DNA from: Candidatus Rokuibacteriota bacterium
GTDB taxonomy: Bacteria > Methylomirabilota > Methylomirabilia > Rokubacteriales > CSP1-6
Direction of reading: 5' to 3'
Assembly (NCBI GenBank): GCA_003220265.1
Contig: QHRW01000037.1
Coordinates: 1 to 32,016, forward strand
Length of the DNA: 32,016 nt
The notes under the pieces were generated by a model that was not told the origin of the DNA, made no database searches, and saw only the letters and a program-made list of their open reading frames with translations. This document shows, piece after piece, positions 22,275 to 31,248 of this stretch. Positions within the stretch are counted from its first letter, which is position 1. The number at the start of each line of letters is the position of its first letter. A program made the position numbers and the translations under genes.

Positions 22275-23453
22275 ATGCGCGTGCTGATGCTGACCCAGAC
22301 GACGCCATACCTGCCGACGCACGACCGCGCGCGGATGGTGCCGGCGTACCTGCTGGCGCACCTGGCCGAGCGCCACTCGATCGCGCTGATCGCGCCCGAC
22401 CGCCGCGGCGACACGCCGGCGCAGCAGGCCTGGGCGGCCTCGCTGGTCGCCCTCGCGCGGCGGGCGCCGGTCAGCCGCTGGCGGCAGTCGGTCACCGGCG
22501 CGCCGGGCGACGGCGTGGCGGCGTTCCGCAAGGCGGCGCTGGAGACGGTCGCCGCGTGGGCGCCCGACGTCGTCCACCTCGAGGGCGCGCTGCTGGCGCC
22601 GCTGGCGGGCGCGCTGCCGGTGCCGGTGGTGCTCGGCTGCCGCGAGTCGGCCGTGCGTCGCGCGCGCGAGGCGCGCCGCCTGGCGCGCGCGCCGGGCGAG
22701 TGGATGCGCGCGCAGTTCGAGGAGCGCGGGGCGATGGAGTGGGAGGCGCGCTGGCTGCGCGCGGCCCGCGCCTGCGTGGTGGGCTCCGAGGACGACCGCC
22801 AGGTGCTCGCCGAGCGCGTGCCGCTCGAGCGCGTGGAGGTCATTCCCGGCGGCGTGGACGAGACACGCTACGACTTCCGGCGCGCGCCCGAGGGCAAGCG
22901 GATCGTGTTCGCCGGCAACCTCGCCTGGCCGACGCATCTCGAGGCCGCGCGCCGCCTCGCCACCCGCGTGGTGCCGCTCGTGCGGCGCACGCTCCCGCAG
23001 GCCGAGTTGCTCGTGATCGGCGGCGGTCCTCTGACCGCGCTGCGCAGCCTCGCGCAGGCGCCGGGCGTTCGCGTGGCGGGGATCAGCTCCGATCTTCGCC
23101 CCGGCCTCCGCAGCGCTGCGGTCGCGCTGGTGCCGTCGGAGACGGGCCCCGGTGTCGATGCCGCCGTGCTCGAGGCCATGGCGCTCGGCACGCCGGTCGT
23201 CGCCGGCGCCCGCAGCCTGTCGGGGCTCGCGCACGTGCTGCCGGGGCATCACCTGCTCGTCGCCGACAGCGACGCCGAGATCGCCGAGGCCGCGCTGCTC
23301 GTGCTGCGCGAGCCGGTGGTGTCGGAAACGCTGGCGACCAACGCGCGCCAGCTCATCGAGCGGCACTACACCTGGGCCGCGGTCGCGCGCGCCTACGCCT
23401 CGCTGTGGGCGCGCGCCGCCGACGCGGCGCCGGCAAGGACGGTGGCGGCATGA
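22275..23453 (+). CDS. Glycosyltransferase, GT4-like, EPS-system associated
   Basis: A 392-residue GT-B fold glycosyltransferase. The N-terminal acceptor domain begins MRVLMLTQTTPYLPTHDRA, a start shared with glycosyltransferases of exosortase-linked EPS loci. The donor domain includes VEVIPGGVDETRYDF, RIVFAGNLAWPTHLEAARRL, LLVIGGGPL and the nucleotide-sugar binding region GPGVDAAVLEAMALGTPVVAG with its Glu. It transfers a sugar from a nucleotide donor to the growing lipid-linked unit. The donor and linkage cannot be told. It follows the deacetylase by 12 bases and overlaps the uridine kinase start by 4 bases (ATGA). Confidence 0.9.
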   Translation: MRVLMLTQTTPYLPTHDRARMVPAYLLAHLAERHSIALIAPDRRGDTPAQQAWAASLVALARRAPVSRWRQSVTGAPGDGVAAFRKAALETVAAWAPDVVHLEGALLAPLAGALPVPVVLGCRESAVRRAREARRLARAPGEWMRAQFEERGAMEWEARWLRAARACVVGSEDDRQVLAERVPLERVEVIPGGVDETRYDFRRAPEGKRIVFAGNLAWPTHLEAARRLATRVVPLVRRTLPQAELLVIGGGPLTALRSLAQAPGVRVAGISSDLRPGLRSAAVALVPSETGPGVDAAVLEAMALGTPVVAGARSLSGLAHVLPGHHLLVADSDAEIAEAALLVLREPVVSETLATNARQLIERHYTWAAVARAYASLWARAADAAPARTVAA

Positions 23454-24127
23454 ACACGACTGAGCCGACCGGGGCGGCGGAGGCTCCGGTGCTGGTCGGC
23501 ATCGCCGGCGGCAGCGGCAGCGGCAAGTCGAGCCTGGCCCGCGCGCTGCGCACGGCGCTCGGCGCCTCGCAGGTCGCCTGCCTCTCCCACGACGCCTACT
23601 ACCGCGACCGCGCCGCGCTGCCGGCCGCGGCGCGCGCCGGCCTGGACTACGACGTCCCCGAGGCCTTCGACCAGGACCTCTTCCTCGCGCACCTGACCGC
23701 GCTGCGCGCGGGCGTGGCGATCCGCCCGCCGCACTACTCCTTCGAGACGCACTGCCGCGTCGGTGACGGCGAGCCGGTGGAGCCGCGGCCCGTCGTGCTC
23801 GTCGACGGCATCCTGCTGCTGTGGGATCCGGCCGTGCGCGCCGCGCTCGATCTCAGCATCTTCCTCGACGCCCCCGAGCGTGTGCGCCTGCAGCGGCGCG
23901 TCTCCCGCGACATCAGCGAGCGCGGCCGCACGACCGCGTCGGTCCTCGCGCAGTTCGACGCCACCGTGCGCCGCGCGCACGCCGCCTACGTCGAGCCCAC
24001 GCGCGCGCTCGCGAATCTCGTCCTCGGCAACGTCGGGCGACTGGAGCCGCTGGCCGAGATCGCCTCCGCGCTCATCCTCGACCGTCTCGCGCGTCGCGCC
24101 GCCCGCACCCGGGTCGGAGCCGCGTGA
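23450..24127 (+). CDS. udk: Uridine kinase
   Basis: A 225-residue P-loop kinase that phosphorylates uridine (and usually cytidine) to the monophosphate. Walker A is GGSGSGKSS (20-28). It aligns well with E. coli Udk through SHDAYYRDRAALP, the YDVPEAFDQDLFLAHLTALR segment, the PHYSFETH uridine-binding box, VVLVDGILLLWDP, RRVSRDISERGRT and the YVEPTRALANLVL block. A ~12-residue N-terminal extension is extra. It would feed UMP towards UDP-sugar donors used by the operon; that use is inferred from context. Start ATG 23450 and stop at 24127 both overlap neighbours (ATGA and TGATG), so three genes in a row are translationally coupled. A nucleoside-salvage gene inside an EPS operon is uncommon. Confidence 0.92.
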   Translation: MNTTEPTGAAEAPVLVGIAGGSGSGKSSLARALRTALGASQVACLSHDAYYRDRAALPAAARAGLDYDVPEAFDQDLFLAHLTALRAGVAIRPPHYSFETHCRVGDGEPVEPRPVVLVDGILLLWDPAVRAALDLSIFLDAPERVRLQRRVSRDISERGRTTASVLAQFDATVRRAHAAYVEPTRALANLVLGNVGRLEPLAEIASALILDRLARRAARTRVGAA

Positions 24128-25335
24128 TGCACGCCACGCACCCGCTGTGCCGCGACACCCGCGGCGACGCCGCCGTGCGCGCGGTGATCGAGCGCTGCGT
24201 GGGCTTCCTGCGCGACCGCCTCGGCGCGCGGCTGGTCGGTCTCATCCTCACGGGCAGCTTCTCGCGCGGCGAGGGCACGCTGCTGCCGGTGAACGGCCAC
24301 TTCCGCGTCCTCGGCGACGTGGAGTTCCTGGTGGTGCTGCCCCACCGGCGCGACGAGCGCGCGCTGCGCCCTTCGCTGGCGCAGTGGAGCCGAGAGGCCG
24401 GTGCCGTGCTGGGCGCCCCCGATCTCGTCGTGGACCTGGAGTTCGGCCCGGTGGACGAGGCGTACCTGCGCCACAAGGCGCGGCCGTCCATCTTCGTCCA
24501 CGACCTCCGCACGCACGGCCGCGTGGTGTGGGGCCCGCGCGACTTGCTCCAGCGCATCCCGCCCTTCCCGACGGGAGCGATCCCGCGGGAGGACGCGCTG
24601 CACCTGCTCTTCAACCGGACGATCGAGCAGCTCGAGGCCTGGGACCGCGTCGAGCGCCTGAGCGGCGAGACCCTCTTCGACGCCGCCTACCAGCGCCTGA
24701 AGCTGCGCCTCGACCTGGCGGGCTCGGCCCTGGCCTTCGCGGGCGGCCACGTCACCTCGTACGCCCAGCGGCCGCGCGCGTTCGCCGCGCTGCTGGCGCG
24801 CGAGCCGGTGCTCGCCGCGCTGGTGCCGCCGGGGTTCGAGGACGACCTGGCGCGCGCAGCGGAGGCCAAGGTGGCCCCCGACCCGGACGAGGTGCTGCCG
24901 CCGGGCCCGGAAGCGGCGCAGCGCAAGTGGGTGCGTGCGGAGATCGCCGCCGCGGTGCCGGCGGTGGCGGCGCTGCTGCGCTGGGAGCTCGGCCAGCTTC
25001 TCGGCGGCGACGCGCCGCTGCCAGCGCTGCTGGAGCGCTGGACGACCGCGCAGCCCTGGCGCCCGCGGCCGCGCCAGTGGGCGAAGACCGTGCTCCATCC
25101 GCTGCCGCCGCCGCTGCCCCTGAGCGCGTCGCGCACGGCCGCGCTGGCCTGGCGCTCGACCCCGCGCGCGCTCGCGCACTCCGCCGGCGCGCTCGCGTAT
25201 CTCGCGCTGGGCGAGGGTGCGCCGCCATCCGGCGCGGCTCGACTGCTGCCCTTCGCCGGCTCGCCGCCGGCGAGCGCCGCCGCCGAGCGCGCCGCCATCA
25301 TCGGGTTCTGGCGCTGGTGCGTTCGCAACGATTGA
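24127..25335 (+). CDS. Orphan Pol-beta-superfamily nucleotidyltransferase
   Basis: A 402-residue protein. Residues ~15-120 carry the minimal nucleotidyltransferase pattern: ILTGSFSRGEG (Gly43-Ser44), then GDVEFLVVL with Asp64 and Glu66 as the metal pair, and VVDLEFGPVD (Asp103/Glu105) as the probable third acid. The remaining ~280 residues are mostly helical and rich in Ala, Leu and Arg, without a motif I know, and there is no signal peptide or membrane helix. Family members move nucleotides onto proteins, RNA or small molecules; the substrate here is unknown. Its placement between uridine kinase and an alkaline-phosphatase-like protein, with one-base overlap to the former and an 8-base gap to the latter, suggests a shared task. 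ATG 24127 is fixed by the TGATG junction. Confidence 0.75.
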   Translation: MHATHPLCRDTRGDAAVRAVIERCVGFLRDRLGARLVGLILTGSFSRGEGTLLPVNGHFRVLGDVEFLVVLPHRRDERALRPSLAQWSREAGAVLGAPDLVVDLEFGPVDEAYLRHKARPSIFVHDLRTHGRVVWGPRDLLQRIPPFPTGAIPREDALHLLFNRTIEQLEAWDRVERLSGETLFDAAYQRLKLRLDLAGSALAFAGGHVTSYAQRPRAFAALLAREPVLAALVPPGFEDDLARAAEAKVAPDPDEVLPPGPEAAQRKWVRAEIAAAVPAVAALLRWELGQLLGGDAPLPALLERWTTAQPWRPRPRQWAKTVLHPLPPPLPLSASRTAALAWRSTPRALAHSAGALAYLALGEGAPPSGAARLLPFAGSPPASAAAERAAIIGFWRWCVRND

Positions 25336-25343
25336 GGAGGATC

Positions 25344-26507
25344 ATGACCGCTCCGCTCTCCATCTACGTCCTGGTCGATGCCCTCGGGTGGGAAGTCCTG
25401 CGCTACCGTCCGTTCCTCGACGACCTCTGGGCCGAGCGCCGCTGGCTGGTGACGATCCTCGGCTACTCGTCGGGCGCGATCCCGACAATTCTCACGGGGC
25501 AGACGCCGAGTCAGCACGGCCACTGGAACCTGATCTATCGCGATCCCGCGCGCTCGCCGTTCGGCTGGACGCGCCCGCTCGCGCGCCTGCCGAAGCCGCT
25601 GGTGGAGAACCGCGTGAGCCGCCGCGTGCTGAAGTCGGTGGCCCGGCGCGCCTCCGGCTACAGCGGCTACTTCTCGCTCTACGACTATCCGGTCGCGCAT
25701 CTCCCACAGTTCGACCTGACGGAGAAGCGCGACATCTACACGCCGGGCGGCCTCGACGCGCCGTCGATCTTCGACGACCTCAGGGCGGCCGGCATCCCGT
25801 ACGAGTGCTACACGTACCACACGCACACGGACCCCGAGATCCTCGCCCTCGCGCCGGCCCGCGCGGAGTCGACGGCGGCCCGCGTGCTCTTCCTCTATCT
25901 GTCGGGCCTCGACCACCACCTGCACTACCACGTCCACGAGCCCGAATCGGTGAGCCAGATGGTCGCCTGGTACGAGGCGGGCCTGCGGCGGGTGTGGGAG
26001 GCGGCCCATCGCGCGCGGTCCGACGTGCGCATGTTCGTCTTCTCCGACCACGGCATGACGCCGATCCGCTGGACGTACGACCTGCGGCGCGACGTGCAGG
26101 CCACCGGTCTGCGGCTGCTCGACGACTACCTGCCGGCCTACGACTCCACGATGGCGCGCTTCTGGGTCGAGAACGACCGCGCGCGCGCGACGCTGACGGC
26201 GCTGCTCGAGGATCACCCGTGCGGCACGCTGATGTCCGACCGCGAGCTGCAGCGCCTCGGCGTCTGGTTCGAGGACGGCCGCTACTACCACATGCTGTTC
26301 CTCATGAAGCCCGGGATGCTCCTGTCGCCCAGCGACATGGGCACCGTGCGCTTCGCCGGCATGCATGGCTATCACCCCAGCGAACCGACCGCCGACGCCG
26401 TGCTGCTGGCGACGGCGCCGGTCGACAAGGCAGTGGACCACATCACCGGCGTGCGCGGGGCCCTGCTCGAGGACCTCGGGCTCGCCACCTGGGAGCGCGC
26501 AGCGTGA
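25344..26507 (+). CDS. Alkaline-phosphatase-superfamily phosphodiesterase-like protein
   Basis: A 387-residue protein of the alkaline phosphatase superfamily, closest in layout to type I phosphodiesterase/nucleotide pyrophosphatases. Metal and catalytic positions can be read: VLVDALGWE (Asp12), the nucleophile region GYSSGAIPTILTG with Ser42/Ser43 in the nucleophile position, PSQHGHWN, the YLSGLDHHLHYHVHE box, FVFSDHGM and a late GMHGYHPS His. There is no signal peptide and no membrane helix, so it should be cytoplasmic, which is unusual for hydrolases of this group. A phosphoglycerol or other phosphodiester transfer to the polymer is conceivable. GAGGAGG lies just ahead of the ATG. It overlaps the next glycosyltransferase as GTGA. 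Confidence 0.82.
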   Translation: MTAPLSIYVLVDALGWEVLRYRPFLDDLWAERRWLVTILGYSSGAIPTILTGQTPSQHGHWNLIYRDPARSPFGWTRPLARLPKPLVENRVSRRVLKSVARRASGYSGYFSLYDYPVAHLPQFDLTEKRDIYTPGGLDAPSIFDDLRAAGIPYECYTYHTHTDPEILALAPARAESTAARVLFLYLSGLDHHLHYHVHEPESVSQMVAWYEAGLRRVWEAAHRARSDVRMFVFSDHGMTPIRWTYDLRRDVQATGLRLLDDYLPAYDSTMARFWVENDRARATLTALLEDHPCGTLMSDRELQRLGVWFEDGRYYHMLFLMKPGMLLSPSDMGTVRFAGMHGYHPSEPTADAVLLATAPVDKAVDHITGVRGALLEDLGLATWERAA

Positions 26508-27622
26508 CGCCCATTCGCCTGCTCTTCGCCTTGACCTCACCCGTGCGTGGAGGCGTGGAGGAAGTCGTGCTCGCGCTCCTGCGTCGTCTCGATCCCGGCG
26601 AGTTCCGCCTGGCGCTGGCCGCGCCGCGCGCGCTGCTGGACGCCTTCGGGTCCGATCTCCGCGGCGTGCGCGTGGAGGCAGAGGCCGTCGGCCCGCAGAG
26701 CCTGCTGGATCGGGCCGAGCTCGGCCGCCTGTCGAGCTTCATCCGCCGCTTCGCCGCCGAGATCGTGAACCCGCACCTGTTCTGCTCCACGCTGGTGGCC
26801 ACACCGGTGGCCCGCTGGAACGGCGCGCGCGTGGTGGAGACGTATCACGGCCGCGAGGGCTGGCGCAAAGGGCTCGTGCGCGGCAGCTTCCTGCCCGACC
26901 GGATGATCGGACGGCTGGTCGACCGCGCCATCGCCGTCTCCGAGGCGGCCCGCACGTTCCTGATCGAGGGCAAGGGCTATCCCGCCCGCAAGGTCACCGT
27001 CGTGCCCAACGGCCGCGACCTCTCGGTGTTCCGTCCGGGCGCGGCCCGCGAGGCCGCGCGCAAGGAGCTCGGCCTCGACCGCGCGGTGCCGCTGGTCGGC
27101 GTCGTCGGCCGGCTGGAGCCGCAGAAGGGCCACCGCTACCTGCTGGACGCGTGGCCGTCCGTCGTCCAGGAGTTTCCCGACGCGCGGCTGCTCCTCGTCG
27201 GCGACGGCGCGCTACGCGCCGCGCTGGAGGCGCGCACGCGCGAGCTCGACATCGCGCCGTCGGTGATCTTCACCGGCTTCCGCAGCGACGTGCCGCGGAT
27301 GCTCGACGCCATGGACGTCGTCGCGCTGCCCTCGCTCTACGAGGGCATGCCGCTGACGGTCATCGAGGGCTCGGCCATGGCCCGGCCCGTCGTGGCGACC
27401 GCCGTGGACGGCACGCCGGAGGTCATTCGGGACGGACGGACCGGACGCCTGGTGCCCCCCGCTGATCCGCCCGCGCTGGCCGCCGCGCTGCGCGACCTGC
27501 TGCGCGATCCCGACGGCGCACGCCAGATGGGCCAGGCCGGCCGCGACTGGGTGCTGAATCGCTTCGATCTCGACCGCCAGGTGGCCGCCACGGCCCACGT
27601 CTACCGGAGCGTCGCGCGATGA
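26504..27622 (+). CDS. Glycosyltransferase family 4
   Basis: A 372-residue GT-B glycosyltransferase. The N-domain starts IRLLFALTSPVRGGVEEVV with the glycine-rich acceptor loop. The C-domain has KVTVVPNGRDLSVFRPG, PLVGVVGRLEPQKGHRYLLDAW, ARLLLVGDGALR, VIFTGFRSDVPRML and the donor-binding SLYEGMPLTVIEGSAMARPVVAT. The EGMPLTVIE motif carries the conserved Glu pair (E-x7-E). Starts at GTG 26504, overlapping the previous stop, and ends with an ATGA overlap into the GT2 gene. The sugar donor is unknown. Confidence 0.94.
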   Translation: MTPIRLLFALTSPVRGGVEEVVLALLRRLDPGEFRLALAAPRALLDAFGSDLRGVRVEAEAVGPQSLLDRAELGRLSSFIRRFAAEIVNPHLFCSTLVATPVARWNGARVVETYHGREGWRKGLVRGSFLPDRMIGRLVDRAIAVSEAARTFLIEGKGYPARKVTVVPNGRDLSVFRPGAAREAARKELGLDRAVPLVGVVGRLEPQKGHRYLLDAWPSVVQEFPDARLLLVGDGALRAALEARTRELDIAPSVIFTGFRSDVPRMLDAMDVVALPSLYEGMPLTVIEGSAMARPVVATAVDGTPEVIRDGRTGRLVPPADPPALAAALRDLLRDPDGARQMGQAGRDWVLNRFDLDRQVAATAHVYRSVAR

Positions 27623-28779
27623 CGGCTGCCGGTGTCTTCTGGGTCGCCGCGGGGATCCTGGCCTACGCCTGGATCGGCTATCCCCTGCTCCTCCGCACCT
27701 TCGCCGCGCTCGCGCGCCGGCGGCCGGCCGGGCGCGCGGCCCGGCCGAGTCTCTCGGTGATCGTGGCCGCGTACAACGAGGCCGCATGCATCCGCGCCAA
27801 GATCGACGGCACGCTCGCGCAGCGCTACCCGAGCCGCCGGCTCGAGGTCATCGTCGTCTCCGACGGCTCGACCGACGTCACCGACGCGATCGTGGCCTCG
27901 CATCCCGACCTGCGTGTGCGGCTGATTCGCCAGGAGCCGCGCGCCGGCAAGTCTCCGGCGCTGAATCGCGGCGCGCTGGCCGCGCGGGGCGAGGTGCTCG
28001 TCTTCACCGACGCCAACGCGCTCTTCGCGCCCGAGGCGCTGGCGCGGCTGGCCGCGCCGTTCACCGATCCTCGCGTGGGCCTGGTCAGCGGCCAGGGACT
28101 CTACACGAGCGCCGACGGCGACGCGCGCGCGGTGTCGGGCGGCTACGTGCGCTACGAGGCTGCGCTCAAGCGCGGCGAGAGCGCGCTCGGCTTCCTGGCC
28201 AGCGCCGACGGCGCCATTTACGCGATGCGCCGGAGTCTCTATCGCGATCTCGCGGCGGCCGAGGTGAACGACTTCCTGCATCCGATTCACGCCGCGCTGG
28301 CCGGCTTCGAGTCCCGCTTCGAGCCGGACGCCTACACCCTGGAGCCGGCCTCGCACGACGGCGGCCAGGAGTTCCGGCGCCACGCGCGCATCGTCGCCCA
28401 GGGCATGCACCTGCTGCGCCGCTGGCTGCCGGCGCTGATCGCCGCCGGGCGGTGGCGCGCGGTGTGGATGCTGCTCTCGCACCGCGCGGTGCGCTGGCTG
28501 AACACGCCGGCGCTGGCGGCGCTGCTGGGCACGAGTGTGTGGCTGCTGCCCCAGGGCGCCCTCTACCAGGCCGCGCTCGCCGGCCAGGTGATGTTCTACG
28601 GAGTCGCGCTGACCGGCTGGCTCGGCGAGCGCACCGGGCGCAGCCTCGGCCGCCTGGCGATTCCCTACTACTTCTGCCTCGTCAGTGCGGCCGGCGTGGC
28701 GGGCTTCGCGCGCTTCGTGCGTGGCCAGGCGCAGGCCGTGTGGGCGCCGACGGGCGCGGTCGCCGAGCGCGCGGCATGA
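27619..28779 (+). CDS. Membrane glycosyltransferase family 2
   Basis: A 386-residue inner-membrane GT-A glycosyltransferase. A first membrane helix (GVFWVAAGILAYAWIGYPLLL) is followed by the catalytic domain: SLSVIVAAYNEAACIRAKI, the VVSDGSTD motif, the metal-binding TDANALF, LASADGAIYAMRRSLY and a QEFRRHARI block in the place of the usual Q-x-x-R-W. Three or four helices close the protein (LAALLGTSVWLLP, GQVMFYGVALTGWL, YFCLVSAAGVAGFA). The layout resembles processive or EPS chain-extending GT2 enzymes. ATGA overlaps at both ends show tight coupling with the GT4 and flippase genes. Confidence 0.93.
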   Translation: MTAAGVFWVAAGILAYAWIGYPLLLRTFAALARRRPAGRAARPSLSVIVAAYNEAACIRAKIDGTLAQRYPSRRLEVIVVSDGSTDVTDAIVASHPDLRVRLIRQEPRAGKSPALNRGALAARGEVLVFTDANALFAPEALARLAAPFTDPRVGLVSGQGLYTSADGDARAVSGGYVRYEAALKRGESALGFLASADGAIYAMRRSLYRDLAAAEVNDFLHPIHAALAGFESRFEPDAYTLEPASHDGGQEFRRHARIVAQGMHLLRRWLPALIAAGRWRAVWMLLSHRAVRWLNTPALAALLGTSVWLLPQGALYQAALAGQVMFYGVALTGWLGERTGRSLGRLAIPYYFCLVSAAGVAGFARFVRGQAQAVWAPTGAVAERAA

Positions 28780-30281
28780 ACGTCCAGCGGGCCCTGATGC
28801 GCAACACGGCCTGGTACGGCGTCGTGACCGCCGTCGGCCTGGTCTCGGGCCTCCTGATGTCGATCGTGCTGGCCCGCGGCCTCGGCCCCGCGCGGATGGG
28901 CGACCTCTCGTACGTGCTCTGGGCCGAGCGGACGCTGACCGCGGTGGCCACGCTCGGCTTCACGTTTGCCACCGTGCGCTACACGGCCGAGGCATTCGCG
29001 CGCGGCGAGAACGTGCGCGCCTGGGGCGTCGTCCGGCTCTTCATCCGCCGCCAGGTCATCGCCACCTCGCTGGTGACGGCGGTGTCGCTGCCCCTCGTGC
29101 TCGCCTTCGCGCCGGCCGACCTGCGCGGTCCGCTCGTGGTCGTCGTGGCCACGCTGTTCATGATCACCATCGAGAGCATCTACAGCCACGCCCTGCAGGG
29201 AGCCCAGCGCTACGACATCACGGCCCGCACGAGCACCATCAAGATGGCGTTCCAGTTCCTGGTGGCGGCGCTGGCCATCCATTTCGGCGCGGACCTGACG
29301 CTGCTGCTGGTCGGCATGAGCCTCACGCTGGTCTTCTCGTGCCTGCTGCAGCGCCATCGCGCGCGCCAGGTCTATGCGGAGGGCCTCGGCGCGCCGCCGG
29401 AGGTCATGACGGCCGAGGCGCGGGCCTTCCTGCTGCCGCTGTCCATCGTGGCGGTGCTCGACGCGATCGTGTGGGACCGCTCGGAGGTGTTCTTCCTCGG
29501 CCTCTACGCCCCGTCGGAGGACATCGCGTACTACAGTCTCGCCTTCGGGCTGGCGGGGCGGATCCTGATGGTCTCCGGCATCGTGGTCGGCGCCCTGCTG
29601 CCGGCCTTCTCCGCCCTGCACGGGCGCGGCGCGCCCGGGGAGTTCAGCTCGCTGTACCGCACGTCGCTGCGGTACGTGGGGCTCGTCGGCGTGCCGCCGG
29701 CGGCCCTGATGGCGGCGCTCGCGCCCGGGCTCGTCGTGTGGCTCTACGGCGACGCGTACCTGCCGGCGGCGCCGCTGGTGGGCGTCCTGAGCATCGTGGC
29801 GGTGCTCTCGTCGATGCGCGGCGTGGCCTGGGCCGCGCTGCGCGCCGTCGGCGACCGGCGCTGCGCGCTCACCGCCACCGCGGTGGCCGCCGTCGTCAAC
29901 GTGGCGCTCGCCGCGCTGCTGATTCCCTACTGGACCACGGTGGGCGCCGTCGTGGCGAACACGGCGGCGCAGATCACCGCGACGGTGTGGGTCTTCATCG
30001 GCATGTCGCGCACGCACCGCATCGACGTGCCCGTGCTGGACTTCGCGAAGGTGATCCTGGCCGGCGCGCTCTGCCTGGTCGTCACCTGGAGCCTGGCCGG
30101 CGACGTCCACGCCCACGACATCGTGCGGATGAGCCTGGCCGGTGCCGCCGGCGTCCTCGTGTTCTTCCTCGCGTGCGTGCCCTTGCGGCTGATCGGCGCG
30201 CGCGAGTGGAGCTTCGTCACCACCTTCACGCGCCGGCTCCTGGCCGCCCGGGCTCCCGGCGCCACCACTACGAGTCTGTGA
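28776..30281 (+). CDS. Wzx-like lipid-linked oligosaccharide flippase
   Basis: A 501-residue polytopic inner-membrane protein with about 14 transmembrane helices, of the polysaccharide-transporter branch of the MOP superfamily. It flips undecaprenyl-linked repeat units to the periplasmic face. The N-terminus (NTAWYGVVTAVGLVSGLLMS, then IVLARGLGPARMGDLSY) is typical, as is the central YYSLAFGLAGRILMVSGIVV segment and the cytoplasmic LRAVGDRRCAL loop. Starts at ATG 28776 overlapping the GT2 stop. With a Wzz-like protein and a priming transferase present, this argues for Wzx/Wzy-type assembly; no Wzy polymerase lies in the window. Confidence 0.92.
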   Translation: MNVQRALMRNTAWYGVVTAVGLVSGLLMSIVLARGLGPARMGDLSYVLWAERTLTAVATLGFTFATVRYTAEAFARGENVRAWGVVRLFIRRQVIATSLVTAVSLPLVLAFAPADLRGPLVVVVATLFMITIESIYSHALQGAQRYDITARTSTIKMAFQFLVAALAIHFGADLTLLLVGMSLTLVFSCLLQRHRARQVYAEGLGAPPEVMTAEARAFLLPLSIVAVLDAIVWDRSEVFFLGLYAPSEDIAYYSLAFGLAGRILMVSGIVVGALLPAFSALHGRGAPGEFSSLYRTSLRYVGLVGVPPAALMAALAPGLVVWLYGDAYLPAAPLVGVLSIVAVLSSMRGVAWAALRAVGDRRCALTATAVAAVVNVALAALLIPYWTTVGAVVANTAAQITATVWVFIGMSRTHRIDVPVLDFAKVILAGALCLVVTWSLAGDVHAHDIVRMSLAGAAGVLVFFLACVPLRLIGAREWSFVTTFTRRLLAARAPGATTTSL

Positions 30282-30291
30282 GGAGCGGGCC

Positions 30292-31248
30292 ATGCGGATC
30301 CTGGTAACGGGGGGCGCCGGATTCATCGGTTCGAACGTCGTCGACGGCTTCCTGGCCGACGGCCACGACGTGGCGGTCGTGGACGACCTGAGCGCGGGCT
30401 CGGCCGCCAACGTGTCGCGGCGGGCGCGCTTGCATCGCGTGGACATTCGCAGCGCCGACCTCGACGCGGTGTTCGCCAGCGAGCGGCCGGAGGTCGTCAG
30501 CCACCACGCGGCCCAGGTCAGCGTGCGGCGCTCGGTGGAAGAGCCGATCGTCGACGCCGACGTCAACGTGCTCGGCTCGCTCAACGTCCTGGAGGCGGCG
30601 CGCCGGCACGGCGTGCGGCGCGTGATCTTCGCCTCCACCGGCGGCGCGATCTACGGCGAGATGGAGCCCGGGACCGCCGCCGACGAGCACCATCCCTGCC
30701 GGCCGCGCAGCCCCTACGCGATCGCCAAGCTCGCCGTCGAGCATTACCTCGAGGGCTACCGCATGGCCGGCGGCCTCGAGACCGTCGTGCTGCGCTACGC
30801 CAACGTGTATGGCCCCCGGCAGGACCCGCACGGCGAGGCGGGCGTCATCGCGATCTTCATCCAGCGCATCCTGGGCGGCCTGACGCCCGTGATCTACGGC
30901 GACGGCGAGCAGGTGCGCGACTTCGTCTACGTGGGCGACGTGGTGTGCGCCAACATGGCCGCGCTCGGCGTGCCGGCGGCCGAGCCCGTCGTGGTGAACG
31001 TGGGCACCGGGCGCGGCACCAGCATCAACGCGCTGTGGCGCGCGCTGGCCGCCATCGCCCAGCCCGGCATCGGGCCATATCACGAGCCGGCGCGCGCGGG
31101 AGACATCCTGTGCAGCGTGCTCGATCCGGGACGCGCGACGGCCATGATGGGCTGGCGGCCGGAGGTCGCGCTCGAGGACGGCTTGCGCCGCACGTGGGAG
31201 TGGTTCAAGGCGGCCGCCGCGCGCGAGCAGGAGAAAGCCGCGGTATGA
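30292..31248 (+). CDS. NAD-dependent nucleotide-sugar epimerase/dehydratase (GalE-like)
   Basis: A 318-residue extended short-chain dehydrogenase/reductase. The Rossmann motif is RILVTGGAGFIGSNV (2-16) with VVDDLSAGS after the second strand. The active site holds FASTGGAIYG and SPYAIAKLAVEHYL (the YxxxK pair), then RYANVYGPRQDP and IYGDGEQVRDFVYVGD of the UDP-sugar epimerase group. It most likely interconverts UDP-glucose and UDP-galactose or their N-acetyl forms to provide a donor for the polymer; substrate preference is not readable. GAGGAG lies 7 bases before ATG 30292. It overlaps the next glycosyltransferase by 4 bases. Confidence 0.94.
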   Translation: MRILVTGGAGFIGSNVVDGFLADGHDVAVVDDLSAGSAANVSRRARLHRVDIRSADLDAVFASERPEVVSHHAAQVSVRRSVEEPIVDADVNVLGSLNVLEAARRHGVRRVIFASTGGAIYGEMEPGTAADEHHPCRPRSPYAIAKLAVEHYLEGYRMAGGLETVVLRYANVYGPRQDPHGEAGVIAIFIQRILGGLTPVIYGDGEQVRDFVYVGDVVCANMAALGVPAAEPVVVNVGTGRGTSINALWRALAAIAQPGIGPYHEPARAGDILCSVLDPGRATAMMGWRPEVALEDGLRRTWEWFKAAAAREQEKAAV

